Positions 25,067-33,539 are shown, counted from the stretch's first letter. The stretch: 64,000 nucleotides of DNA from Hymenobacter daecheongensis DSM 21074 (GCF_900141805.1 NZ_FQYN01000001.1:620001-684000); one strand, 5' to 3'. Program-made: numbers and translations. Notes: generated by a model not told the origin, from the letters alone.

Positions 25067-25474
25067 ATGACCCTCTACCAATCACCCGACGCATCCCTGA
25101 CGTACCACCCCGACTCCGATACGCTGCACCTGAGCTACAATGCCACCCGCCTGGACGTTTCCTTTGGCCAGGCCTACCAGGTGGCCCTGCAGGAAATGCT
25201 GCACCAGAATGTGGGCAAGCTCCTGCTCGACCTCAAGCGCAACGCTCCGCCCGTAGACGACACCGACGAATGGGTGCTGGAGCCCCTGGCCCGCCACCTG
25301 CCCGCCGAGCTTACCCACCCGATTTTCATTGCCGCCGTGCTGTCCGAAGGCCAGTATCAGTACCAGATTGGCAGCTATCTGCCCAGCATCGGCTCCACGC
25401 TGGCCTCCGAGCAAATCGAGTTCAACTACTTCACCTCCCGCCGCGAAGCCTCCGCTTGGCTGCAGGCCAACTGA
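25067..25474 (+). CDS. Small hypothetical protein, possibly STAS/SpoIIAA-like
   Basis: 135 residues from the ATG at 25067 (MTLYQSPDASLTYHP). An upstream ATG at 25025 is less likely. The pattern of alternating strands and helices (DTLHLSYNATRLDVSFGQAY, then VGKLLLDLKRNAPP, ending FNYFTSRREASAWLQAN) resembles the STAS-like small proteins of Bacteroidota, but I recognise no diagnostic residue. It is isolated: a divergent RND gene upstream and a convergent glyS. The 228-bp upstream gap is AT-rich and contains the near-palindrome GATTTGAATTTAAATC near 24933. Confidence 0.6.
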   Translation: MTLYQSPDASLTYHPDSDTLHLSYNATRLDVSFGQAYQVALQEMLHQNVGKLLLDLKRNAPPVDDTDEWVLEPLARHLPAELTHPIFIAAVLSEGQYQYQIGSYLPSIGSTLASEQIEFNYFTSRREASAWLQAN

Positions 25475-25504
25475 TGGTTCACCAAATCGGCTGTCATCCT
25501 CCAT

Positions 25505-25665
25505 CTGTCATCCTGAGCCACGCGAAGGACCTTCCTCTTTCAGCCCCGAAAAACGTCATTTAACTCACAAAGCCCTTTACCGCCGCAACGGTAAAGGGCT
25601 TTGCTCATTTTATAAGGCTTTCTGCTGACGAAGAGGAAGGTCCTTCGCGTGGCTCAGGATGACAG
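25505..25665. repeat. 161-bp nested palindrome with perfect 35-bp arms and an inner terminator
   Basis: Arms 25505-25539 and 25631-25665 are perfectly complementary over 35 bp (CTGTCATCCTGAGCCACGCG and onward). An inner 15-bp hairpin CAAAGCCCTTTACCG at 25568-25582 / 25589-25603 lies inside. It separates two convergent genes and probably terminates both. Confidence 0.92.
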
Positions 25666-25674
25666 CCGATTTCC

Positions 25675-27198
25675 TTACAGCTTCTCAAAAATGCGCGAGA
25701 AGCTCACGGCCTCGCCGATGTAGCCGCGCAGCGCGGAAATCGGCATGCGAGTCTGCTCGCGGGAGTCGCGGTGGCGGACCGTTACGGTTTCGTCTTCCAG
25801 CGTCTGATGATCTACGGCAATGCAGAAGGGCGTGCCGATAAGGTCCTGGCGGGTGTAGCGCGTGCCGATGCTGTCCTTTTCCTCTACTACCAGGCGGAAG
25901 TCGTGGCGCAGGCTGTTGTAGATTTCATTGGCCTTCTCGGGCAGGCCGTCCTTTTTCACCAGCGGGAAAATGGCGGCTTTCACCGGCGCCACGGCCGGGT
26001 GCAGGCGCAGCAGCTTGCGGGTTTTGGTTTTCTGCTCCTCCCCTTCGCCTTCCACAATGGTTTCTTCCTGAAACGCCTGGCAGAGCGTGGCCAGAAACAG
26101 CCGGTCGGCCCCAACGGAGGTTTCCACCACGTAGGGCACGTAGTTGCCGTAAGGCTTGCCGGTTTCGGGGTTAATATCGTTGTCGAAGTAGTTCTGCTTT
26201 TTGCGGCTCAGCGTCTGGTGCTGGGTCAGGTCGAAGTCGGAGCGGGAATGGATGCCCTCGATTTCCTTGAAGCCGAAGGGGAATTCAAATTCAATATCCA
26301 CGGCGGCTTTGGCGTAGTGGGCCAGCTTGTCGTGGTCGTGGAAGCGGAGCTTGTCGGCGGGCAGGCCCAGGGCCTCGTGCCAGCGGCGGCGGGTGGCTTT
26401 CCAGGTGTCGTACCACTCGCCCTCGGTGCCGGGCCGCACGAAAAACTGCATTTCCATCTGCTCAAATTCCCGCATCCGGAAGATGAACTGCCGGGCCACA
26501 ATCTCGTTGCGGAAGGCCTTCCCGATCTGGGCAATGCCGAACGGCACCTTCTGCCGCGCCGACTTCTGCACGTTCAGGAAGTTGACGAAGATGCCCTGGG
26601 CCGTTTCGGGCCGCAGGTAAATCAGCGAGGAGCCCTCGGCCACCGCGCCTACCTGCGTCGAGAACATCAGGTTGAACTGGCGCACGTCGGTCCAGTTGCC
26701 GGTCTTGCTCACCGGGCAGAGGATTTTCTCGTCGATGATGAGTTGCTTCACGCCGGCCAGGTCTTCGGCGGTGAGCAGGCGGCCCATTTCGGCCAGCAGT
26801 GCATCGGCGCGGGGTTTGTCGCCGGCGTTTTCGTACTCGGCGGCTTTGTCTTCGAGCAGCACGTCGGCGCGGTAGCGCTTCTTGCTGTCGAGGTTGTCGA
26901 TCATGGGGTCGGAGAAGCCGTCGACGTGGCCGGAAGCTTTCCAGGTGAGCGGGTGCATGAATATGGCCGCGTCGATGCCCACCACGTTCTGGTTGAGCTG
27001 GGTCATGGCCTTCCACCAGAGCTGCTTGAGGTTGTTTTTCAGCTCCACGCCGTTGGGGCCGTAGTCGTACACGGCGGCCAGGCCGTCGTAGATTTCCGAC
27101 GACGGAAACACGAAGCCGTATTCCTTGGCGTGCGACACGATTTCGGCCAGCGTGCCTTCGGTGGTGGTAGCGGCAGCTTTCTGCGGGGCGTTGCTCAT
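25675..27198 (-). CDS. glyS: Glycine--tRNA ligase (homodimeric, eukaryote/archaeal-like)
   Basis: Charges tRNA-Gly. 507 residues in a single chain, the alpha2 class II form rather than the bacterial alpha2beta2 form. Visible landmarks are KEYGFVFPSSEIYDGLAAVYDYGPNG (N-terminal motif), ASGHVDGFSDPM, YLRPETAQGIFVNF (motif 2 region), IGKAFRNEI, and the C-terminal anticodon-binding domain (VAPVKAAIFPLVKKDGL). The start MSNAPQKAAATTTEG is at 27198. The upstream 337-bp gap (27199-27535) holds only promoter sequence that I can identify. Confidence 0.96.
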   Translation of the reverse strand: MSNAPQKAAATTTEGTLAEIVSHAKEYGFVFPSSEIYDGLAAVYDYGPNGVELKNNLKQLWWKAMTQLNQNVVGIDAAIFMHPLTWKASGHVDGFSDPMIDNLDSKKRYRADVLLEDKAAEYENAGDKPRADALLAEMGRLLTAEDLAGVKQLIIDEKILCPVSKTGNWTDVRQFNLMFSTQVGAVAEGSSLIYLRPETAQGIFVNFLNVQKSARQKVPFGIAQIGKAFRNEIVARQFIFRMREFEQMEMQFFVRPGTEGEWYDTWKATRRRWHEALGLPADKLRFHDHDKLAHYAKAAVDIEFEFPFGFKEIEGIHSRSDFDLTQHQTLSRKKQNYFDNDINPETGKPYGNYVPYVVETSVGADRLFLATLCQAFQEETIVEGEGEEQKTKTRKLLRLHPAVAPVKAAIFPLVKKDGLPEKANEIYNSLRHDFRLVVEEKDSIGTRYTRQDLIGTPFCIAVDHQTLEDETVTVRHRDSREQTRMPISALRGYIGEAVSFSRIFEKL

Positions 27199-27487
27199 AT
27201 AAAAGGGCGGAGTAGTTTGGAAGAAGCCGGCCGGCCCGAAGCCCTGCTACGGGCCCCGGCCGGGGTTGTCCGGCAAAAGTAGCAGAAGCTGTGAGGGTTT
27301 GGGACTTACAACCGCGCAAATCAACTTTTTAGCGTCGGCCCGCGCCCACCGCAGGCCTTTACCCTCAGCGTTTTAGCCCGGCCCTGAACCTCGCTTTCAT
27401 TCCTGCGTTAAGCGCAAGCACGGGCGGCCGGCACCCGATTTGGCGTAACAATTTCATAATCTTGCCCCGCCTAAGGGCCACAGTACC

Positions 27488-27519
27488 TTTGACTGCTGAG
27501 TGCCCAAAACCTGATTTTG
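27488..27519 (+). promoter_or_regulatory. Candidate Bacteroidota promoter for the phosphate transporter gene
   Basis: TTTG at 27488-27491 and TGATTTTG at 27512-27519 (one mismatch to TAnnTTTG) are separated by 20 nt, matching the Bacteroidota sigma factor pattern. The start codon follows 17 bp later, implying a very short 5' UTR. Confidence 0.45.
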
Positions 27520-27535
27520 AATTAAACTTCCCCCT

Positions 27536-28936
27536 ATGTTTGGCTTAGAGCCTCATGTGCTGCTGCTGCTGATTCTGTGTCTGGTAGCGGCCTGCGCGTT
27601 TGAATTTGTGAACGGCTTCCACGACACGGCCAACGCTGTGGCCACCGTTATTTACACCAACGCCCTGCGCCCCTGGGTGGCCGTGGTCTGGTCGGGCTTC
27701 TGGAATTTCATCGGGGTGCTCACGGGCGGCATTGCCGTGGCTATGGGCATCGTGTACCTGCTGCCGGTCGAGAGCCTGGTGGATCAGAACGTGTACCACG
27801 GTATTGCCATGGTGGGGGCGCTGCTGGTAGCGGCCATCATCTGGAACCTGGGCACCTGGTACTACGGCCTGCCCTCGTCGTCGTCGCACGCGCTTATCGG
27901 GTCCATTCTGGGCGTGGGCATTGCGTTTTCGCTGCTGCCCGAGTCGAGCGGCGCGGCCGTGAACTGGGGCAAAGCCGGCGAAACGATGGCCTCGCTGCTC
28001 ATCAGCCCTATCTTCGGCTTCTCGCTCACCATCATCATGATGTTTTTGCTGAAGCGCTTCGTGGCCAACAAAAACATCTTTAAAGAGCCGCACAAGCGCA
28101 AGCCGCCGCCCATCTGGATTCGCCTGATCCTGATTGCGACCTGCACGCTGGTTAGCTTTTTCCACGGCTCCAACGACGGCCAGAAAGGAGTGGGCCTCAT
28201 CATGTTGATTCTTATCGGCATCGTGCCCATTCACTTTGCCCTGAACCAGCAGTTGAACCCGCTGGATATGCGCGACTCGCTGGGCAAGGTGGAGCTGGTG
28301 ATGAACAAGGTGAACCCCACCGGCCTCGGCGACACCGACCGCCAGCTGCTAACCGACATTCGCACCCAAACCTCCACGCTGGACCAGATCTTCGCCGGCA
28401 AAACCGATGTGAAGCAGCTGCCCGAGCAGTCGCGCTTTGAAATCCGGAAGGCCATTCTGCTGCTGCACAACCGCTCGAAAAAGCTCATCGGCAGCGACAA
28501 AGTGCCCCTGAGCACCATCGACCGCAAGACCCTAGAAGACGGTATCAAGGACATGCGCACCTTCACCGACTACGCCCCCTGGCAGGTGTCGCTGATGGTG
28601 GCCCTGTCGCTGGGCATCGGCACGATGGTGGGCTGGAAGCGCATCGTGAAAACCATCGGGGAGCGTATTGGCAAGGAGCACCTGACCTACGCGCAGGGCG
28701 CCAGCTCCGAACTGGTGGCCGCCGCCATGATTGGCGTGAACACCCAGTTCGGCCTGCCTGTTTCAACTACGCACGTGCTGTCGTCGGCCATTGCGGGCTC
28801 CATGGTGGCCAACCGCGGCATCAAGAACCTGAACCCGCAGATGGTGCGCAATATTGCCCTGGCCTGGGTACTCACCCTGCCCGTGACCATGACGCTGGCC
28901 GGCGGCCTGTTCCTGCTCTTCCGGGCCATTATGTAA
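27536..28936 (+). CDS. Inorganic phosphate transporter, PiT family
   Basis: A low-affinity phosphate (or metal-phosphate) symporter in the inner membrane. 466 residues. The duplicated PiT signature is seen as NGFHDTANAVATVIYT (about 24-40) and FFHGSNDGQKGVGLIM (about 205-220). The C-terminal motif is GLPVSTTHVLSSAIAGSM. A cytoplasmic loop of about 100 residues (about 235-340, QQLNPLDMRDSLGKVELVMN onward) separates the two membrane halves. No PhoU-like partner gene is next to it. A strong terminator follows 24 bp after the stop. Confidence 0.94.
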   Translation: MFGLEPHVLLLLILCLVAACAFEFVNGFHDTANAVATVIYTNALRPWVAVVWSGFWNFIGVLTGGIAVAMGIVYLLPVESLVDQNVYHGIAMVGALLVAAIIWNLGTWYYGLPSSSSHALIGSILGVGIAFSLLPESSGAAVNWGKAGETMASLLISPIFGFSLTIIMMFLLKRFVANKNIFKEPHKRKPPPIWIRLILIATCTLVSFFHGSNDGQKGVGLIMLILIGIVPIHFALNQQLNPLDMRDSLGKVELVMNKVNPTGLGDTDRQLLTDIRTQTSTLDQIFAGKTDVKQLPEQSRFEIRKAILLLHNRSKKLIGSDKVPLSTIDRKTLEDGIKDMRTFTDYAPWQVSLMVALSLGIGTMVGWKRIVKTIGERIGKEHLTYAQGASSELVAAAMIGVNTQFGLPVSTTHVLSSAIAGSMVANRGIKNLNPQMVRNIALAWVLTLPVTMTLAGGLFLLFRAIM

Positions 28937-28960
28937 GAATTCGTCTTCTTGGAATGACAC

Positions 28961-28993
28961 AAAAAAGCCGACCCAGATAGGGTCGGCTTTTTT
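28961..28993 (+). terminator. Intrinsic terminator of the phosphate transporter gene
   Basis: A perfect 14-bp stem AAAAAAGCCGACCC (28961-28974) / 28980-28993 with an AGATA loop, ending in six T residues. Confidence 0.92.
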
Positions 28994-29054
28994 AGTAAGC
29001 ACCGGTTGGTCAGCCGGTTACTGTTTGCCAAGTTTTTGAGTAATCGGCTACGAG

Positions 29055-29128
29055 TTATCCACCAAAACCGTGGATTACAAGCCTTTTACCCACTTATCCA
29101 CAGCTAAAAAAGCTGTTTTTGTGGATAA
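29055..29128. other. Left DnaA-box cluster of the predicted origin
   Basis: Two exact DnaA boxes face each other: TTATCCACA at 29094-29102 and TGTGGATAA at 29120-29128, around a short hairpin-forming AGCT-A-rich loop. A one-mismatch box TTATCCACC lies at 29055-29063. It is separated from the main cluster by two small genes. Confidence 0.8.
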
Positions 29129-29135
29129 CTCACGT

Positions 29136-29621
29136 TTAGGCAGGCCACTGCACGTCGAGGTCGTCGTTGATGAAGACCCCAAAGTTGACGAACTGCAGCT
29201 CGTCCTCGTCAAAGTAAAGGTCAATCATTTCCTTCTCATAGGAAAGGCGCACGGCACCTTCTTCCATCTTCTCCATCTCGGTCGAGCTTAGGCCGTGGCG
29301 GCTCATCAGGTCCTGAATTTCCTTCACGCTCTTGCCATGAATCGGCTCGCCGAAGATGCGCAGGCCGGGGTGGTCGGTTTCAATGCAGCTCAGGCGGTAG
29401 TCGTCTTCGCGGTCGAAGTAGAGCGAGTAGCCTTCCTCCAGGTAGTTCCAGGCCTGGTGCTCAAACTCGTCGTCTTCCTCCGACTCTTCAATCTCTTCGG
29501 GCTCGCCCATCAGCGCCCGCACCTCGTCTTGGGTGGCCCCAAACTTCAGCGGGCCCATGCCCACGCCAAGGGTAATTTCGTTTTCTTCCGTACTGTTCGG
29601 TTGTGGTTGGGAGGTTTGCAT
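29136..29621 (-). CDS. Acidic hypothetical protein, possible double BamE-like fold
   Basis: 161 residues, very acidic, with no signal peptide, so cytoplasmic. I do not recognise a named family. Residues about 17-80 show GVGMGPLKFGATQDEVRALMGEPEE, then WNYLEEGYSLYFD and YRLSCIE. This resembles the BamE/SmpA-type pattern (G-x-eV-x-LG-x-P followed by W-x-Y and strands). The second half repeats the idea less clearly (IHGKSVKEIQDLMSRHGL, then DLYFDEDELQFVNFGV). The stop codon lies 7 bp from a DnaA box, so the gene is embedded in the predicted origin region. Confidence 0.65.
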   Translation of the reverse strand: MQTSQPQPNSTEENEITLGVGMGPLKFGATQDEVRALMGEPEEIEESEEDDEFEHQAWNYLEEGYSLYFDREDDYRLSCIETDHPGLRIFGEPIHGKSVKEIQDLMSRHGLSSTEMEKMEEGAVRLSYEKEMIDLYFDEDELQFVNFGVFINDDLDVQWPA

Positions 29622-29747
29622 AGCCGGGGGTTGAGGTTTCGGGTTTAAAGGTAGGGATTGGGGACTTAGGGGCTTGGTTGTTGGGGTCTTTGGGTCTTGG
29701 GGCTCACTGCTTTTTCGGACTCAATTCATAATTCAGAATTCCCTCTT

Positions 29748-30239
29748 TCATTTTCCGTATCGGGCTTTGAAGTCGGCCATCTGCTGCACGTAGTCGGGGT
29801 TGAGCTTGGCCTCGTCCCACTTGCGCTTGAAAATGGCGGCGGCGGCGGCTTTTTCGGGGTCTTCAGGCGAGCGGGGCAGCTCGGCGCGGCCGTGGGCTCC
29901 GCTCTGGCCCTTCTTGTCGTCGGGCACGGGGCCGTCGTACTTCTTGCCGCCGCGGTGGTTTGCGTAGCGCCTGGCCCGCGTAAAGCCCATCTGCAGGAAC
30001 TTGCGGGCCATGTCGGCCCCCACAAAATCCTGGGCCTTCAGATAGGCCAGGAAAAGCCCGTAAATCTGCTCCGACGACTCGCGGGCCACTTCGGGGGTCC
30101 GGAACCGCCAGTGCGGCAGAATCTCGGACTTATAGGGCTCTACCAGCAGTACGCCCTGCTCGCCCTTGCCCACGCGGTACAGCTCGGGCTGCCGCCGGAA
30201 ATCAACGTGGTGAAAATCGAGGGTGTAGTCGAACGGCAT
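29748..30239 (-). CDS. DUF4385 family protein
   Basis: 163 residues matching DUF4385 by strong pattern: FDYTLDFHHVDFRRQPELYRVGKGEQGVLL, VEPYKSEILPHWRFRTPEVA and FVGADMARKFLQMGFTRARR. The function is unknown. The C-terminal DPEKAAAAAIFKRKWDEAK segment is helical. There is no signal peptide. It lies between the left and main DnaA-box clusters, reading away from the main one. Confidence 0.88.
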   Translation of the reverse strand: MPFDYTLDFHHVDFRRQPELYRVGKGEQGVLLVEPYKSEILPHWRFRTPEVARESSEQIYGLFLAYLKAQDFVGADMARKFLQMGFTRARRYANHRGGKKYDGPVPDDKKGQSGAHGRAELPRSPEDPEKAAAAAIFKRKWDEAKLNPDYVQQMADFKARYGK

Positions 30240-30395
30240 AAGCAGCAGAAACAGGCCTTATACGCCGCAAAGCCCATCCGTGGCCGGACTCTCCGGTTAT
30301 CCACGGCCCAGGTTGTGGATAAGTGGATAAGTATGGCGAGCTATATATTGATAACCAGCCCCTTGAATGGTTATGGAGCGCTGGGGCGGAATAGT

Positions 30396-30552
30396 AGCCG
30401 CAGCGAGGCGGCAGGTTTGTAGAGAATTGCGCGCATAAAGCAACTCTAAGCCGCGTAGCGGTGGCAGAAACGCCCGAACGACTCTGTCACCGCTACGCGG
30501 CTTGGCTCTTCATTCCTGCTTATTGCTACAAACCTGCCGCCACGCTGCGGCT
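30396..30552. repeat. Nested palindrome inside the origin gap
   Basis: Outer arms 30396-30422 and 30526-30552 match at 26 of 27 positions (AGCCGCAGCG and onward). Inner arms 30448-30467 and 30484-30503 match at 19 of 20 (AAGCCGCGTAGCGGTG and onward). A further direct half-copy of the right outer arm starts near 30577. Confidence 0.85.
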
Positions 30553-30658
30553 TTGTCCGTGTCGCCATTTTGGATACTACAAACCTCCGCCGCGTTGCGG
30601 CTATTGCTCCTTTGGGTTTAGAGCCGTTTCAGGTTGGTGTACCTAGCGCAGCTTCGGG

Positions 30659-30701
30659 GGACCTCACCCCCAGCCCCTCTCCTTGGGGAGAGGGGAGCCG
30701 G
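30659..30701. repeat. REP-like palindrome, intergenic copy of the element found inside the ABC ATPase gene
   Basis: GGACCTCACCCCCAGCCCCT and onward, with a CCCTCTCC/GGAGAGGG stem. It corresponds closely to 16581-16623. Confidence 0.8.
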
Positions 30702-31476
30702 ACGACCTGTACATCGACCGGAAAACCGCAGTATGTGCAATGATGGAATGTCGCTGCGTTGGGCAGCTGCCTGGCCCTGTCCGGCTGCGGCGAAACGACC
30801 GGCAACCGGAACCGCAAACCCAAGCCCGGCCTTTTTCTTTTTTTGGCGGCCGGCTCGTTTATCCACACGGTTAATAACTTTTTAAAAGATTTTATTTAAA
30901 AGAATTTTTTAAAACTCACTCGTTAGGGGTGTGCATAAGTGGATAAGAAACAGAGGTTATAAACAGGGCTGAAAACTTGTGTACAAGTCCGGGCTTATGC
31001 ACCGTCTATCAACAGGGTGTGTTGATAGTAGAAATCAGTTTATCAGTGCTTTATATTGATTATTCACAATCCACAGCGTTATCCACGAATCCACAATCCA
31101 CACGTTTCTACCGCTGTGGATTAGGTCTGTTTTGGGGGAAAGTTATCCACCCCTATCCACATTGGCGGGGTGGGTAAAGTAGGCTGCAAACCGATTGAAA
31201 GCGCCAAAAAAACTTATCCGCTATTTGTCCACGGGTTATGCCCAGGTTTCCCCAGTGTTATCCACAGATTAGCGCCCGCCGCCAAATGCAAGTGGACAAA
31301 CCTGTGGAAAAGGTGGGGATACCGCGCTAGTGGGCTGAGTACGAAGGCCCCCCATGTGGACATCTTCCGGCCCCGGCTGCTCTATTGCCACCAATGACCC
31401 CGTGTGCCAAAAAAGCCCGGTTGCGGCATTCCCGACTCGGAATCTGGTCGGAGCGCTGAAAAGTGGCCCAAAAAAA

Positions 31477-31506
31477 GCGGCCTTCGGTAGCATTACCGAA
31501 GGCCGC
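31477..31506 (-). terminator. Intrinsic terminator of the Ig-like lipoprotein operon
   Basis: A perfect 13-bp stem GCGGCCTTCGGTA (31477-31489 and 31494-31506) with a GCAT loop. On the minus strand it is followed by a run of seven T residues (31470-31476). It lies 28 bp after the lipoprotein stop and also marks the right border of the origin gap. Confidence 0.92.
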
Positions 31507-31534
31507 AAGCCGGATGAATTAACTCAAAACGGGC

Positions 31535-33169
31535 CTAGAATACCAGTTTTACGTCGGCTACTTCCCAGTTGGCGCGGATCTGCACGGTCTGGGGGGCCAC
31601 GTATACCGGCTCAGCGGGCAGCAGCAGCTTGGGGTCGCCGCCGCGCCAGGTGCCGTCGCCGTCGGCATCGATGAGTACGCGCAGGCGGTAGGTGCCGGGC
31701 GTAAGGTTGTTGAAGCGAAAAGTGCCTTTGGGGCTATCCAGCACCGCAATGGGCTGGTAGGTAGCATCCACGAGCTGCAGCTGATAGCGCTTGTAGCGGG
31801 TTTGCACGGTGCCGGCCAGGCTGCCAAAAGGCGACTCTTCCGTGACGGCCAGTCGCAACGGCTTCAGGCCCAGCCGCCGCCCGGTGCTGCCCACAATGGC
31901 CGTGCTATCAAGAATAATGGAAACGGTTTTGCGGGCTTTGGTAGCGAGGCTGACCACGAGTTGGGTGCGGTCGGGGCTGAGCGTGACCTGCTGGGGAGTT
32001 CGTAGCGGGCTGCGCCGGAGCGAGTCTTCGACCAGCGTGCCTACCGGCCGGCCGGCTACCAGTGGCCGCAGCGGCTCCGCAAACTGGAACGTGACCAACC
32101 CCTGCCGGTACACGGTCCGTGGGCTGCCTTCTACCGTGTAGGCGGCCGGGCGGCGGGTGGGCGCCAGGCCCTGAAAGCGTACGTTTATCGTGTCGCGGCC
32201 GGTGTTGCCCACGCTGTCGGTGGTGGCCAGCACGTAGCGGCCCGCCTGCAGCGCCGGCGTTTGCACAAGCTGCACGATGCGGCCTTTTTCTGTTATCACG
32301 AGGCCGTCGTTGAGGTTGGCCGCGGCGGCCTGAGCTGCACCCAACGGAGCCAGCACTGCCTGCCGCAGGCCCTCATTGAAGGTGATGCGGAACTGCGTGG
32401 GGCTGGGCTGCTGGCTGATGATGAGCGGGCGACGGGCATCGGGGCGCACCAGCGCCAGGCCCACCGAATCGAGGCCGGGGCGCACGCTAAGCAGCTCGGG
32501 CAGATAGCCGATTCGCTCGCCGTCGTCGTAGCGGCCGTTCTGGTTTTTGTCGGCCAGGGCGTAGATGCGGTAGCGGCCGGCCTTCAGATTCTGCAGCGCA
32601 TATGCCCCGTCCTTTTCCGTTTTGGCCAGGTAATACGGCTTGCCGCGCCGCACATTCAGCGTGTCGGCTTCCGGATATAGCAGCACCGAAACACCATCGG
32701 CCGGCTGGCTGCTGAGCAGGTCGCTGACGCGGCCGCGCACCGAGCCCGAATCCAGCCGCGCCCCGGTGCTGAAGGCCAAGGCTACTTTAGCGGCCTTGTT
32801 GCTCTCCGTGATGTCCACCACCGCGTCGCGGAAGTTGAACGAGTACGTGGTGTTCGGGTCGAGCGGCTTCTCAAACCGCAGGGTGAAGGCCGTGCGCTCC
32901 TCCCTGATTTCGTACTTGTTATCGGCCATCACGGGGGCCACGAGCAGGTTTTTAGACAGCTCCTTCAATTGCACCGGCTCCGAAAACTCGAGCCGGATGA
33001 ACTGCTGCTTCACGTTGCGGGCCCCGTTGGGCGGCGAGGTGCTGATGAGCTTGGGCGGCGTCAGGTCGCGGGGGCCACCCTGGGGCGAGCTGATGGTAGC
33101 GCACCCGCTCAGCCCGCTCAACCCGGCCCCGGCAGAAAGCAAAAACAGCAGATTAGCGCGAACGGACAT
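31535..33169 (-). CDS. Lipoprotein with Ig-like (Big_5) domain and carboxypeptidase-regulatory-like repeats
   Basis: 544 residues. A signal peptide ending LSGLSGC predicts lipidation near Cys23. Residues about 38-135 form a Big_5-type Ig-like domain (PPKLISTSPPNGARNVKQQF, then FTLRFEKPLDPNTTYSFNF). The next part contains a prealbumin/CNA-B-like segment (GAYALQNLKAGRYRIYALAD) followed by DKNQNGRYDDGE, resembling a calcium-binding loop. The C-terminus repeats a similar beta-rich unit (FRFNNLTPGTYRLRVLIDAD). Such lipoproteins are common in Bacteroidota envelopes. The role is unknown. The start overlaps the end of the preceding small gene by 17 bp. Confidence 0.85.
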   Translation of the reverse strand: MSVRANLLFLLSAGAGLSGLSGCATISSPQGGPRDLTPPKLISTSPPNGARNVKQQFIRLEFSEPVQLKELSKNLLVAPVMADNKYEIREERTAFTLRFEKPLDPNTTYSFNFRDAVVDITESNKAAKVALAFSTGARLDSGSVRGRVSDLLSSQPADGVSVLLYPEADTLNVRRGKPYYLAKTEKDGAYALQNLKAGRYRIYALADKNQNGRYDDGERIGYLPELLSVRPGLDSVGLALVRPDARRPLIISQQPSPTQFRITFNEGLRQAVLAPLGAAQAAAANLNDGLVITEKGRIVQLVQTPALQAGRYVLATTDSVGNTGRDTINVRFQGLAPTRRPAAYTVEGSPRTVYRQGLVTFQFAEPLRPLVAGRPVGTLVEDSLRRSPLRTPQQVTLSPDRTQLVVSLATKARKTVSIILDSTAIVGSTGRRLGLKPLRLAVTEESPFGSLAGTVQTRYKRYQLQLVDATYQPIAVLDSPKGTFRFNNLTPGTYRLRVLIDADGDGTWRGGDPKLLLPAEPVYVAPQTVQIRANWEVADVKLVF

Positions 33170-33533
33170 TGTACAACAACAGAGTAGTAAGGGTAAGAAC
33201 GGCTACGGAGGCCACAATAGTAAGCGCCGATCTGCGCGTCAGCTTCTCGTCGGCTTCGGCTTCGGCCGGGGCAGCATCGGGCACCAAGGGCACGGCCGCC
33301 GGCTGCACTCGGGCCGTATCGGGCCGGGCGGATCGGGGTTTGGCGGTATCAGGAGCCGAAACGCCGGGTCCGCCCGCCTGGTATGTGCCGGCCCGGCGGC
33401 CCGCCTCTAGGCGCGGCGCCTCAACCGCCGCCCGCCGCGGCCCGGCAAGCAGCTTCTCCCCTCCCCCACCGCCAGCTTTCGGAGCTGATAGCAGCGCCGG
33501 CAGCAGCAACCAGAGCGGGGCAGGCGCGGCCAT
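33153..33533 (-). CDS. Small Ala/Pro-rich secreted or membrane protein
   Basis: 126 residues. The N-terminus (APLWLLLPALLSAP) looks like a signal sequence. The middle is Ala/Pro/Gly-rich without homology that I recognise. The C-terminus has one membrane helix (LTIVASVAVLTLTTLLLY) ending NVRSR. It starts 6 bp after the methyltransferase stop and overlaps the next gene by 17 bp, which supports it as a real operon member. The high GC of the region could also create a chance frame. Confidence 0.5.
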   Translation of the reverse strand: MAAPAPLWLLLPALLSAPKAGGGGGEKLLAGPRRAAVEAPRLEAGRRAGTYQAGGPGVSAPDTAKPRSARPDTARVQPAAVPLVPDAAPAEAEADEKLTRRSALTIVASVAVLTLTTLLLYNVRSR

Positions 33534-33539
33534 GAGTGC

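Larger units (their letters stand above)
30297..31266. other. Predicted chromosomal replication origin (oriC), main cluster
   Basis: A gene-free 1.3-kb gap (30240-31534). Exact TTATNCACA boxes: 30314-30322 (-), 30859-30867 (+), 30930-30938 (-), 31060-31068 (+), 31258-31266 (+). One-mismatch boxes: 30297-30305, 30322-30330, 30938-30946, 30995-31003, 31079-31087, 31115-31123, 31143-31151, 31153-31161. Two tandem pairs share an end base (30314-30330 and 30930-30946). A stretch of about 12% GC (30871-30920) directly follows the box at 30859-30867 and is a good DNA-unwinding element. The mnmG gene, often origin-linked, is 3.3 kb away. Repeats at 30396-30552 and 30659-30701 lie inside the gap. Confidence 0.82.
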
